From contig CP129018.1 of NCBI GenBank assembly GCA_020524525.2, positions 2,732,115 through 2,796,114 of the forward strand: a stretch of DNA of 64,000 nucleotides, in the 5' to 3' direction. Below the pieces are notes generated by a model. The model saw nothing but the letters and a program-made list of their open reading frames with translations, had not been told where the DNA came from and made no database searches. Position 1 is the first letter of the stretch, and each line of letters opens with the position of its first letter. The translations under genes and the position numbers were made by a program. Source of the DNA: Bacillus tianshenii (lineage in GTDB: Bacteria > Bacillota > Bacilli > Bacillales > Bacillaceae_N). This document shows, in pieces, positions 25,883 to 33,254 of this stretch.

Positions 25883-26928
25883 CTAAAACAACTTCTGCAA
25901 ATTCTCCGCAAATGGTGGATAGACAATTCCCTTTTCTGTCACAATTGCCGTAATATTTTCATGTGGTGTTACATCAAATGCAGGATTATAAACTTGAATG
26001 TCTTTTGGAGCAGAGTATACACCAAAGCGATTAATGACTTCTGTTATCTCCCGTTCTTCAATCGGAATTTCCTTGCCTGTTGGTGTTTTTAAGTCAATCG
26101 TTGGTGTCGGCGCCGCAACATAAAACGGAATCCCATAATGCCTTGCTAAAATCGACACACCAAGAGTTCCAATTTTATTAGCTGCATCACCGTTTGCAGC
26201 CACACGGTCACAGCCAACAATTACTGCATCAATTTTCCCTTGTGACATTACTACAGCAGCCATGCTGTCTGTAATAACTGTGACATCAATTCCAGCCCGC
26301 TGCAATTCGAGTGCAGTTAACGTGGAGCCTTGCAGCCTCGGTCTCGTTTCATCTGAATATACTTTGAAATCCCAGCCTTTTTCCTTTGCCAAATACATTG
26401 GGGCCGTTGCTGTGTTCCGTATTTTGTCGTTGCTAATGCCCCTGCATTACAATGTGTCAGAAGCCCCATTCCGTTCTCTAATAAGGTTAAAAGATTCTCG
26501 CCAATTGATCGGTTAATCTGTTCATCTTCCTCATGAATTTGAACCGCTTCTGCTAATAGCCTCTCTTTTAATTCAGGGATAGGCATCCCCTTATTGTCTT
26601 GTGCGGCCGTTTCCATTCGCTCTAACGCCCAAAACAAGTTCACTGCGGTAGGCCGGGAGGTAGCTAGATATTGAGACTTCTCTTTTAATATTTGATAAAA
26701 GGCATCAAAGGAGCTTTCTTCTACATCTTTTACTCCAAGATATAATCCATATGCTGCAGACACACCAATTGCAGGGGCACCACGCACTTTCATCTCCTTT
26801 ATCGCATCCCATACGCCTTCAACTGTATGAAATGCCTCATAAACAATTTCATTCGGTAATAGCGTTTGGTCTAATAAAACAAGCTCTCCGCTACGCCACT
26901 CAATTGGTATAAGCTGTTCTGTCATCAT
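25883..26928 (-). pseudogene. mtnA: 5-methylthioribose-1-phosphate isomerase MtnA, frameshifted
   Basis: The N-terminal part runs from the ATG at 26928 (AAGGAGATAAA upstream) through [35 protein letters not shown] and [16 protein letters not shown]. It then goes out of frame at about 26411-26416. The rest ([34 protein letters not shown]) lies in another frame to 25883. The minus strand reads GGAACACAGCAACGG; removing one CA gives [14 protein letters not shown], the expected sequence. Joined length is about 348 residues, normal for MtnA. The enzyme isomerises MTR-1-P (or 5-deoxyribose-1-P) to the ribulose form. It is a recent pseudogene or a sequence error. Confidence 0.88.
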
Positions 26929-26940
26929 TTTATCTCCTTT

Positions 26941-28155
26941 TTAAATACTAACTTGCTCAAACTCTTTCACCGCTTGTAAAAAATCTTCCCCAGTTGTAAA
27001 CTCAGTACGCTTCATTATAAATTGTTTTGCAGCAGAAAGACACATCCGCTCTGCTCGAACCCGGGATGACTCGTCTTCGATTGAGGTAATATCCTTCACT
27101 TGGGCCAGTCCGACAATTCGGCGAATTAATTCTAGTCCTACAACCGCAGCTGTGTCCTCTAGAACACTCTCAAGATACCATTCCTTGAATCCTTTTTCCT
27201 TTGCCATTATGTCTTGTACGTTATCTTCCCAAGTCTTATGAAACTTTTGTTTGAAGAGGTTAATAACATCGACAATCGTCTCTTCGACCCATTTAGTAAA
27301 CGCTCTGTCAGCTACAGTCACTTTTGCGTTGGCCCAAGCAAATATAAGGTTTGCTACGACATTTCCAACATCATAGCCAATCGGTCCGTAGAAGGCGAAT
27401 TCAGGATCAATGACTTTCGTAGAATCTTTCTTCACAAAAATCGAACCTGTATGCAAATCACCATGCAATAACGCTTGTGCTTTTGTCATAAAGTCAAACT
27501 TCAACTTTGCCACCTCAAGACGCAGCGCTTGCTCTTCGTATATTTCACGCCTTACCCATTCTAAATTCGGAGGAAAAACAGCATTTCGATTATTGCAATC
27601 ATTATAAGGTTCAGTATAAACAAGGTCCTCGGTAACTTCGCATAGCTCAGGGTTTAAATAACGGCCAACACTATCTTTCTTTTCTTTATGCTCCATGACA
27701 ACGTCTGTTGTTAATAATAATGATTGAACCATAAAGGTTGTAATATCCTCGGCAAGCTGAGGGAAGGTTTTGTGGTGAATGAGGGCAGTGCGCAAGATTT
27801 CATGGTCAGACAAATCTTCCATTACACAACAGTTCATCACATTATCATAAACAAACACTTCCGGCACTAATCCTGGTGCAAACTTTCCTTGTAACTCAAG
27901 TGCACTTGATTCGATCCGAATCCGGTTTGTTGAAAGCTTGAATTCATCAGAAATGCGCGCCGTTTCTCCAGCTTGTTTGACGATCACTGATTTGGACGTT
28001 TTCTCCTCAACGACACGAAACACATAATTTAAATTACCATCACCAATTTCTTCACAACTACATTCACTATCTAATGTAAAAAGGGATGTTTTTTCTTTTA
28101 AATAAGTAATGACATCTTCTTCTTTCATTAAGAAATACGTATCAAATTTTGACAC
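26941..28155 (-). CDS. mtnK: 5-methylthioribose kinase
   Basis: 404 residues from the GTG at 28155, best spaced from GAGGGAGA; a GTG at 28164 is also possible. Kinase features are VIVKQAGE, the catalytic loop [13 protein letters not shown] and metal-binding [11 protein letters not shown]. MtnK phosphorylates 5-methylthioribose, and in DHAP-shunt organisms 5-deoxyribose, at C1. First gene of mtnK-mtnA-aldolase. A sigma-A promoter and a cre-like operator lie upstream. No S-box riboswitch is present, unlike in many Bacillus mtn operons, which fits a carbon-salvage role over methionine salvage. Confidence 0.9.
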   Translation of the reverse strand: MSKFDTYFLMKEEDVITYLKEKTSLFTLDSECSCEEIGDGNLNYVFRVVEEKTSKSVIVKQAGETARISDEFKLSTNRIRIESSALELQGKFAPGLVPEVFVYDNVMNCCVMEDLSDHEILRTALIHHKTFPQLAEDITTFMVQSLLLTTDVVMEHKEKKDSVGRYLNPELCEVTEDLVYTEPYNDCNNRNAVFPPNLEWVRREIYEEQALRLEVAKLKFDFMTKAQALLHGDLHTGSIFVKKDSTKVIDPEFAFYGPIGYDVGNVVANLIFAWANAKVTVADRAFTKWVEETIVDVINLFKQKFHKTWEDNVQDIMAKEKGFKEWYLESVLEDTAAVVGLELIRRIVGLAQVKDITSIEDESSRVRAERMCLSAAKQFIMKRTEFTTGEDFLQAVKEFEQVSI

Positions 28156-28190
28156 TGCTGCCACTCTCCCTCATTCTTTTAATCAGTTCA

Positions 28191-28206
28191 GGATAACGCT
28201 TTCAAA
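28191..28206 (-). promoter_or_regulatory. CcpA cre site in the mtnK leader
   Basis: Minus strand TTTGAAAGCGTTATCC matches the cre consensus at nearly every fixed position (last base differs). It lies at about +28 to +43 relative to the predicted start, a position where CcpA acts as a roadblock. Confidence 0.6.
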
Positions 28207-28240
28207 GAGATACAAAAATTTGCTAATGTATTTAATCGTC

Positions 28241-28269
28241 ATTATACTTAATGGTATTTTTTCATTCAA
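28241..28269 (-). promoter_or_regulatory. Sigma-A promoter of the mtnK operon
   Basis: Minus strand TTGAAT (28269-28264), 17-nt spacer, TATAAT (28246-28241). Perfect -10 and four of six at -35. Confidence 0.65.
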
Positions 28270-28371
28270 GCTTCCTTTTTCCATAGGACACCAATAGTGC
28301 ATAAGTCTTGCAGGAATTTGACGAAAATTGAGAAAGTATTGTTATAGCTCAAAATAGAAAGGAGCACCCGA

Positions 28372-29733
28372 ATGCCTCAAATGAAAAACATTTCAATAAA
28401 TGATTGGCTAGAAGGCTTTTTCGAGAAAGCGTATGATGGTGTGGTTATTGTGGATAACCAAGGCTTTATTCAATATATGTCTGAAAACTATTGTAGCTTC
28501 CTTAAAGTTTCGCAGAAAGATGTGATAGACAAGCATGTAACTGAAGTGATTGAAAATACACGTATGCATATTATCGTTCAAACACAAGAAATGGAGACTG
28601 CTGACTTACAATACTTGCGCGGTAACTATGTCATCGCAAATCGTATTCCAATCTATCAAAATAATCATGTGGTCGGCGCAATCGGTACAATTATCTTTAG
28701 AGATCTTCGAGAATGGAAGGAAATGAACAGCCATATTAAGAGCTTACTGCCTGAACTGAACTTTCTTAGAGATGAATGGAGTCACAATAATGGGGTCCGT
28801 TACTCACTATCAGATATTGTCGGTCAATCAAAGCATCTTAAAAAGTTAAAGCAGACAATCAAAAGAGTAGCTTCAAGTGACTTATCGATTTTGATTCGTG
28901 GTGAAAGCGGAACAGGAAAAGAACTGGTCGCACATAGTATTCACCAGCTTAGTGAACGTAGTCATCAACCTTTTGTCAAAATAAACTGTGGCTCAATTCC
29001 AGAACATTTACTTGAATCTGAACTATTTGGTTATGAAGATGGGTCCTTTACCGGTGCAAAAAAAGGTGGAAAGATCGGAAAGTTCCAACTCGCAGATGGA
29101 GGAACGATTTTTCTCGATGAAATTGGAGAAATGGCTCCACATATGCAAGTAAAGCTATTACGCGTTCTGCAAGAAAAGGAAGTCGAGCCAATTGGAGCGG
29201 TACGTGCAAAACCAGTAAATGTCCGAATCATTGCTGCTTCTAACCGTCCGCTTGAAGAGATGGTACAAGAAAGTAAATTTCGGAAGGATTTATTCTATCG
29301 ACTAAACGGCCTGCAATTAACAATTCTTCCTCTTCGCCACCGACCAGAAGATATTGTACCGCTTTGCGAGCATTTCCTACAGAAGGTTTCATCAAAGATA
29401 AACCGTCGAATCGATACAATCGCTCCAGCTGTACTAGATCTATTTCATCATTATTCATGGCCTGGAAATTGCCGTGAGTTAGAAAATACGATCCAAGCTG
29501 CTGCTCATTTAAGCGATCATCACAACATGATCACACTTGAAAGCTTACCTGAGTATTTAAAGTTCGAAAAGCTTGAAAATAAAGGCTTGAGGGAAGCAGT
29601 TGCAGCGACAGAAGAACATTTCATTCGACAAGCACTAAGAAAATGTCATAACGATAAGCTTAAAGCTGCTAAATCATTAGGTATTAGCAAAACATCCCTT
29701 TATGACAAACTAAAAAAATATAATATTACTTAA
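28372..29733 (+). CDS. Sigma-54-dependent transcriptional activator with PAS sensor domain
   Basis: 453 residues. The N-terminal PAS domain (about 15-120; YDGVVIVDNQGFIQYMSENY) is followed by an AAA+ domain with Walker A GESGTGKELV, the sigma-54 contact loop (GSFTGA in place of the common GAFTGA) and Walker B GGTIFLDEIGEM. The C-terminal Fis-type helix-turn-helix is LKAAKSLGISKTSLYDKLKKY. The ATG follows AAAGGAGCACCCGA. It lies directly upstream of, and probably controls, the acyl-CoA ligase/symporter operon, which has a sigma-54 promoter. It has no receiver domain, so a small molecule sensed by PAS is likely. Confidence 0.92.
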   Translation: MPQMKNISINDWLEGFFEKAYDGVVIVDNQGFIQYMSENYCSFLKVSQKDVIDKHVTEVIENTRMHIIVQTQEMETADLQYLRGNYVIANRIPIYQNNHVVGAIGTIIFRDLREWKEMNSHIKSLLPELNFLRDEWSHNNGVRYSLSDIVGQSKHLKKLKQTIKRVASSDLSILIRGESGTGKELVAHSIHQLSERSHQPFVKINCGSIPEHLLESELFGYEDGSFTGAKKGGKIGKFQLADGGTIFLDEIGEMAPHMQVKLLRVLQEKEVEPIGAVRAKPVNVRIIAASNRPLEEMVQESKFRKDLFYRLNGLQLTILPLRHRPEDIVPLCEHFLQKVSSKINRRIDTIAPAVLDLFHHYSWPGNCRELENTIQAAAHLSDHHNMITLESLPEYLKFEKLENKGLREAVAATEEHFIRQALRKCHNDKLKAAKSLGISKTSLYDKLKKYNIT

Positions 29734-29753
29734 AATTCCACATTTCTGGAATT
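29734..29753 (+). promoter_or_regulatory. Palindromic upstream activator site 1
   Basis: AATTCC-N8-GGAATT, perfectly symmetric arms, centred about 178 bp before the predicted sigma-54 start. It begins one base after the activator stop codon. Confidence 0.6.
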
Positions 29754-29826
29754 AGCGTTCACAAACCCGGAATCTTCTTTAAACCATCTACTCACTCAAG
29801 TAATGCTTGGAAATTACTATACTCAC

Positions 29827-29844
29827 ATTCCTAATATTCGGAAT
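29827..29844 (+). promoter_or_regulatory. Palindromic upstream activator site 2
   Basis: ATTCC-N8-GGAAT, same arms and same 8-nt gap as site 1, centred 92 bp further downstream and about 86 bp before the predicted start. Paired sites at such distances are typical for sigma-54 activators. Confidence 0.6.
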
Positions 29845-29894
29845 AAACAAATATTTTATCCCTCTTATTTATTGTAATCATCGCCTTATAAACT

Positions 29895-29910
29895 TGGCAT
29901 CATACTTGCA
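29895..29910 (+). promoter_or_regulatory. Sigma-54 (-24/-12) promoter
   Basis: TGGCAT-N5-TTGCA, with GG and GC exactly 12 nt apart, agrees with TGGCAC-N5-TTGCW except for one base. Predicted start near 29921, with the ligase TTG start at 29975. Confidence 0.8.
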
Positions 29911-29935
29911 TTAATAAATCGTATAAGCAAAGTTT

Positions 29936-29950
29936 TTGTATGCGCTTACA
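29936..29950 (+). promoter_or_regulatory. Candidate cre site in the ligase leader
   Basis: TTGTATGCGCTTACA fits WTGNAANCGNWNNCW with one mismatch. It lies between the predicted sigma-54 start and the coding start, suggesting CcpA roadblock repression. Confidence 0.45.
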
Positions 29951-29974
29951 AACTAAAGATAAGGGGGATTTGAA

Positions 29975-31528
29975 TTGTTTGATGTCGGTTATTTCACACG
30001 ACGCGTGACCGAAAAACTGAACACACTTAATCCAGGTAAAACTGCAGTACAAATGGAAAATGAGCAAAGCTGGACATATGAAGAGCTTCATCTTCGTTCA
30101 AATGCTTATGGAAATGCTTTAGTTGAAATGGGCGTAACGAAAGGAGACCGTGTTGGCGTTCTTCTCTACAATTGTCTCGAATATTTCGCATTGTATTTTG
30201 CAATCGCAAAAATTGGAGCAATTGCTGTTCGACTTAATTTTAGGTTAACGGCGCCTGAGCTTGAATATGTCATTAATGATTCTGGTGCCAAAGTACTTTG
30301 TTTTCACTCTGAGCTAAATGAAACAATTAGCTCGATCCGTAACAAAACCTCTGTCGAACATTTCATTTGCTTCTCAAAACAACAACATCATTATCCAAAT
30401 TGGGCAGAAGCGCAAGCAATATTAGACGCTGGCAGTACAAAGGAAATTGACCCTGGAGAAATCAAGCTTGAAGACCCTGTTATGCTTATGTATACCTCTG
30501 GTACCACCGGCTTGCCTAAAGGTGCTCTTTGGACACATGGCAATACATTTTGGTTTTCTTCAATGCAAGCAATGCAGTGGAACTATACAGGTAATGAGAT
30601 TGCAATGACGACAGGCCCTCTTTACCATGTAGGGGCAATGGAGGATATTGCACTCCCTACCCTATTAAGTGGCGGAACTGTCCATATTACAAAAAGCGGT
30701 GGCTTTGATATTAGCCGAATTCTTCAAGTAATCGATGAATGCAACATTACTGATTGTTTCTTATTTCCATTTATGATTTATGAGATGCTGAACTCTTCAA
30801 CTACCTATCAACTTAATTCACTTAAACGCATTTATACTGGCGGTGACCCAATTATGCCTTGGGCAATTGAACAATTAAATGCCAAGTTCCCACATATCGG
30901 TCTTGTACAAGTCTATGGCCTTACAGAAGGAACACCAATCGCAGCCTCTCTTTCACCAGAAGATAACCGTACAAAGAGTCACACAGTCGGCAAAGCAATG
31001 CCACTTACAGAAATAAGAATTGTGAATGACAATCACGAGTCTATAGAAGCAGGTGAAATTGGCGAAATTGCAATCAAAAGTCCATCTGTTTCAACAGAGT
31101 ATTGGAACAAACCTGAAGCAACAGCAGAAACCTTTGTGAATGGTTGGTGTCATACAGGTGATCTCGGCCAAATTGATGAAGATGGCTTCTTAACGATCGC
31201 TGGTCGAAAAAAAGATATGATTCGAAGCGGCGGCGAAAATGTCTATGCAGCTGAAATTGAAGACTTGCTTTACCGTCATGAAAAGATCAAAGAAGTTTCT
31301 ATTATAGGAGTCCCTCATCCAAAATACATTGAAACCGTTTGTGCCATTATCGTAAAACAACCTAATGTTTCTCTCCCAGAAGAAGAAGTCATTCATTATT
31401 GTCAAGGAAAAATAGCTAAATATAAGCATCCAAGAAAAATCATTTTTGTCGATGAACTTCCTCGAACACCATCTGGCAAAGTTCAGAAATTTAAATTAAG
31501 AGAGCGTTATCAATCTATTGCCACTTGA
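29975..31528 (+). CDS. AMP-forming acyl-CoA ligase (long-chain or aromatic acyl-CoA synthetase type)
   Basis: 517 residues from a TTG at 29975 (AAGGGGGATTTGAA upstream). ANL-superfamily motifs are complete: MYTSGTTGLPKGALW, VYGLTEGTP, HTGDLGQIDEDGF, GRKKDMIRSGGENVYA and the C-terminal lysine in RTPSGKVQKF. It activates a carboxylic acid to its CoA thioester in two steps. Chain length or aromatic preference cannot be read from the sequence. It is co-transcribed with a small membrane protein and a sodium/solute symporter, suggesting uptake plus activation of one carboxylate. Confidence 0.87.
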   Translation: MFDVGYFTRRVTEKLNTLNPGKTAVQMENEQSWTYEELHLRSNAYGNALVEMGVTKGDRVGVLLYNCLEYFALYFAIAKIGAIAVRLNFRLTAPELEYVINDSGAKVLCFHSELNETISSIRNKTSVEHFICFSKQQHHYPNWAEAQAILDAGSTKEIDPGEIKLEDPVMLMYTSGTTGLPKGALWTHGNTFWFSSMQAMQWNYTGNEIAMTTGPLYHVGAMEDIALPTLLSGGTVHITKSGGFDISRILQVIDECNITDCFLFPFMIYEMLNSSTTYQLNSLKRIYTGGDPIMPWAIEQLNAKFPHIGLVQVYGLTEGTPIAASLSPEDNRTKSHTVGKAMPLTEIRIVNDNHESIEAGEIGEIAIKSPSVSTEYWNKPEATAETFVNGWCHTGDLGQIDEDGFLTIAGRKKDMIRSGGENVYAAEIEDLLYRHEKIKEVSIIGVPHPKYIETVCAIIVKQPNVSLPEEEVIHYCQGKIAKYKHPRKIIFVDELPRTPSGKVQKFKLRERYQSIAT

Positions 31529-31565
31529 GTTATCTGAATTTTCATTATTTATTGGAGGGATAGAC

Positions 31566-31685
31566 ATGTTTGGATTATCACCGTTATTAACGTTTATGTT
31601 ATTTATTTTCTGGCCAGGTATTATCGTCGCAGCATCACTATGGGGTGTTTTTGCATTTAAAAGTGAAGGAGGGCAAAATAGATGA
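31566..31685 (+). CDS. 39-residue single-span membrane protein
   Basis: The frame MFGLSPLLTFMLFIFWPGII...FKSEGGQNR has one hydrophobic span and a polar tail, and ends in ATGA overlapping the symporter start. GGAGGGATAGAC precedes its ATG. Position and overlap indicate a small accessory subunit of the symporter. Small partner proteins are known for some SSS carriers (for example DUF485 and DUF997 proteins), but I do not recognise this one as either. Confidence 0.75.
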   Translation: MFGLSPLLTFMLFIFWPGIIVAASLWGVFAFKSEGGQNR

Positions 31686-33199
31686 TTCTAACGATTGGGA
31701 TTATTTATTTACTACTCATGTTCGGGATTGGATTATGGTCAACAAAACACCAAAAAGACATGGGCACATTTTATATCGGAGGAAGAAGCTTTGGGCCATG
31801 GCTTATTGCACTCGCTGTTTCTTCGACTACAATGTCTGGATTTGGATTTGTCGGATTACCAGGACTTGTCTATGAAAATGGCTATTCCATCTTCATGATT
31901 GGCATATTCGCAACTGGCGGGATATTCGTTAGCTTTCTCATCCTTGCCAAACCAATGAGACGAATTACTGAGAAATTTGGCTCCCTTACAATTCCTGACC
32001 TCCTTGAAATTCGTTATAAAAGTAAAGCTGTGAGAGGGATTACCGCTTTAGCAATTCTAGGTGGAGCAATCGGTTATCAAATGGCCCAATATAAAGCACT
32101 TGGAAATATGCTGCAAACAATCCTTGGAATTAACTATCAAATGGCTCTCCTAATAGGTGTAACAATCTTAACGGTCTACGTTGTTGGCGGCGGGATCATC
32201 AGTGCTGTTTGGACTGATTTTATTCAAATGATCATTATGGTTATTGGTTCGCTTATCGTCTTTATCGGCGGGATGAACATGGTAGGCGGGATGACGAAAA
32301 TGAACACAGATTTGGCAAGTATTAATCCAGATATGGTAAACGCTTATCATAGTACAGGTTCAATTGGAATCTTTGCGTTTATCTCTTACTTCTTCATCTA
32401 TATGATTGGCCACCAAGGTCAACCTCACGTTGTTTCGAAGTTTTACATGATAAAGAAAGCTTCGATGTTGAAATGGGCATGTATCATTGCAGCTTCAACA
32501 TACGGGATCACCGTTCTCCTTTGGTTCGCCGGTTTATATGCTCGTGTAATGGTTAGTAATGGTTCGATGGCTGCTCCTGCATCTCCTGATCTCGTAACCC
32601 CAATGTTTATTCAAACGTTTTTCCATCCGGTTGTTGCAGGTCTTATCTTTGCAGCGGTTATGGCCGCCATTATGTCTACGAGTGAAGCATTTTTGCTTGT
32701 TGCCAGCTCTTCAATTGTCCGGGATATTTATCAACAAATTATTCGAAAGGGAGAAGAGCTTCCAAAGACAAAAGAACTTGCATACTCACGAGGTGTTACG
32801 TTAGGTGTCATTGCTCTTACATTCTTACTTTCACTTAACCCGCCTGATTTAGTCGGCTGGCTCGGGAATGCATCCTGGGGTATTTTCTCCGCCTCACTCG
32901 TACCTGTTCTTAGTATCGGGCTATTATGGAAACGTGCCACTCGAGAAGCCGCTATTTGGTCGTCAGCTCTCGGCCTGATTTGTAGTCTTGGCTTATATAT
33001 TTTAAAAGTAAAAGGCATCTATGTACCAAAGCTTGATACAGGAGCACTTGCGATGATTATTTCGACGGTTTCCTTTATCGGAATCTCGCTTATAACGAAA
33101 CCTCAAGATAGCGAAATTTTCGAACAAGAAAATAATCGACACTATTATGATAATGACAAAAAAGCACTGTCAGTGGACACAACTACGACAAAAGCATAA
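31682..33199 (+). CDS. Sodium:solute symporter (SSS family)
   Basis: 505 residues with about 13 hydrophobic segments and the SSS signatures YIGGRSFGPWLIALAVSST and FAAVMAAIMSTSEAFLLVASS. It starts 4 bp before the stop of the 39-residue gene (GGAGGGCAAAATAG upstream). The family imports carboxylates, proline, pantothenate or sugars with Na+. The co-transcribed acyl-CoA ligase points to a carboxylate. The exact substrate is unknown. Confidence 0.88.
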   Translation: MILTIGIIYLLLMFGIGLWSTKHQKDMGTFYIGGRSFGPWLIALAVSSTTMSGFGFVGLPGLVYENGYSIFMIGIFATGGIFVSFLILAKPMRRITEKFGSLTIPDLLEIRYKSKAVRGITALAILGGAIGYQMAQYKALGNMLQTILGINYQMALLIGVTILTVYVVGGGIISAVWTDFIQMIIMVIGSLIVFIGGMNMVGGMTKMNTDLASINPDMVNAYHSTGSIGIFAFISYFFIYMIGHQGQPHVVSKFYMIKKASMLKWACIIAASTYGITVLLWFAGLYARVMVSNGSMAAPASPDLVTPMFIQTFFHPVVAGLIFAAVMAAIMSTSEAFLLVASSSIVRDIYQQIIRKGEELPKTKELAYSRGVTLGVIALTFLLSLNPPDLVGWLGNASWGIFSASLVPVLSIGLLWKRATREAAIWSSALGLICSLGLYILKVKGIYVPKLDTGALAMIISTVSFIGISLITKPQDSEIFEQENNRHYYDNDKKALSVDTTTTKA

Positions 33200-33212
33200 A
33201 CAATGGCCTATA

Positions 33213-33250
33213 AAAACAAACACCATCCAATCCCGGGCGGTGTTTGTTTT
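33213..33250. terminator. Bidirectional terminator between symporter and histidine kinase
   Basis: Perfect stem AAAACAAACACC/GGTGTTTGTTTT, extended by outer GCCTA/TAGGC pairing, between convergent stops at 33199 and 33255. Confidence 0.85.
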
Positions 33251-33254
33251 AGGC

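Noticed and set aside
28165-28371. S-box (SAM) riboswitch expected before mtnK
   Set aside because: None of the conserved S-box blocks is present; the region instead holds a sigma-A promoter and a cre-like site.
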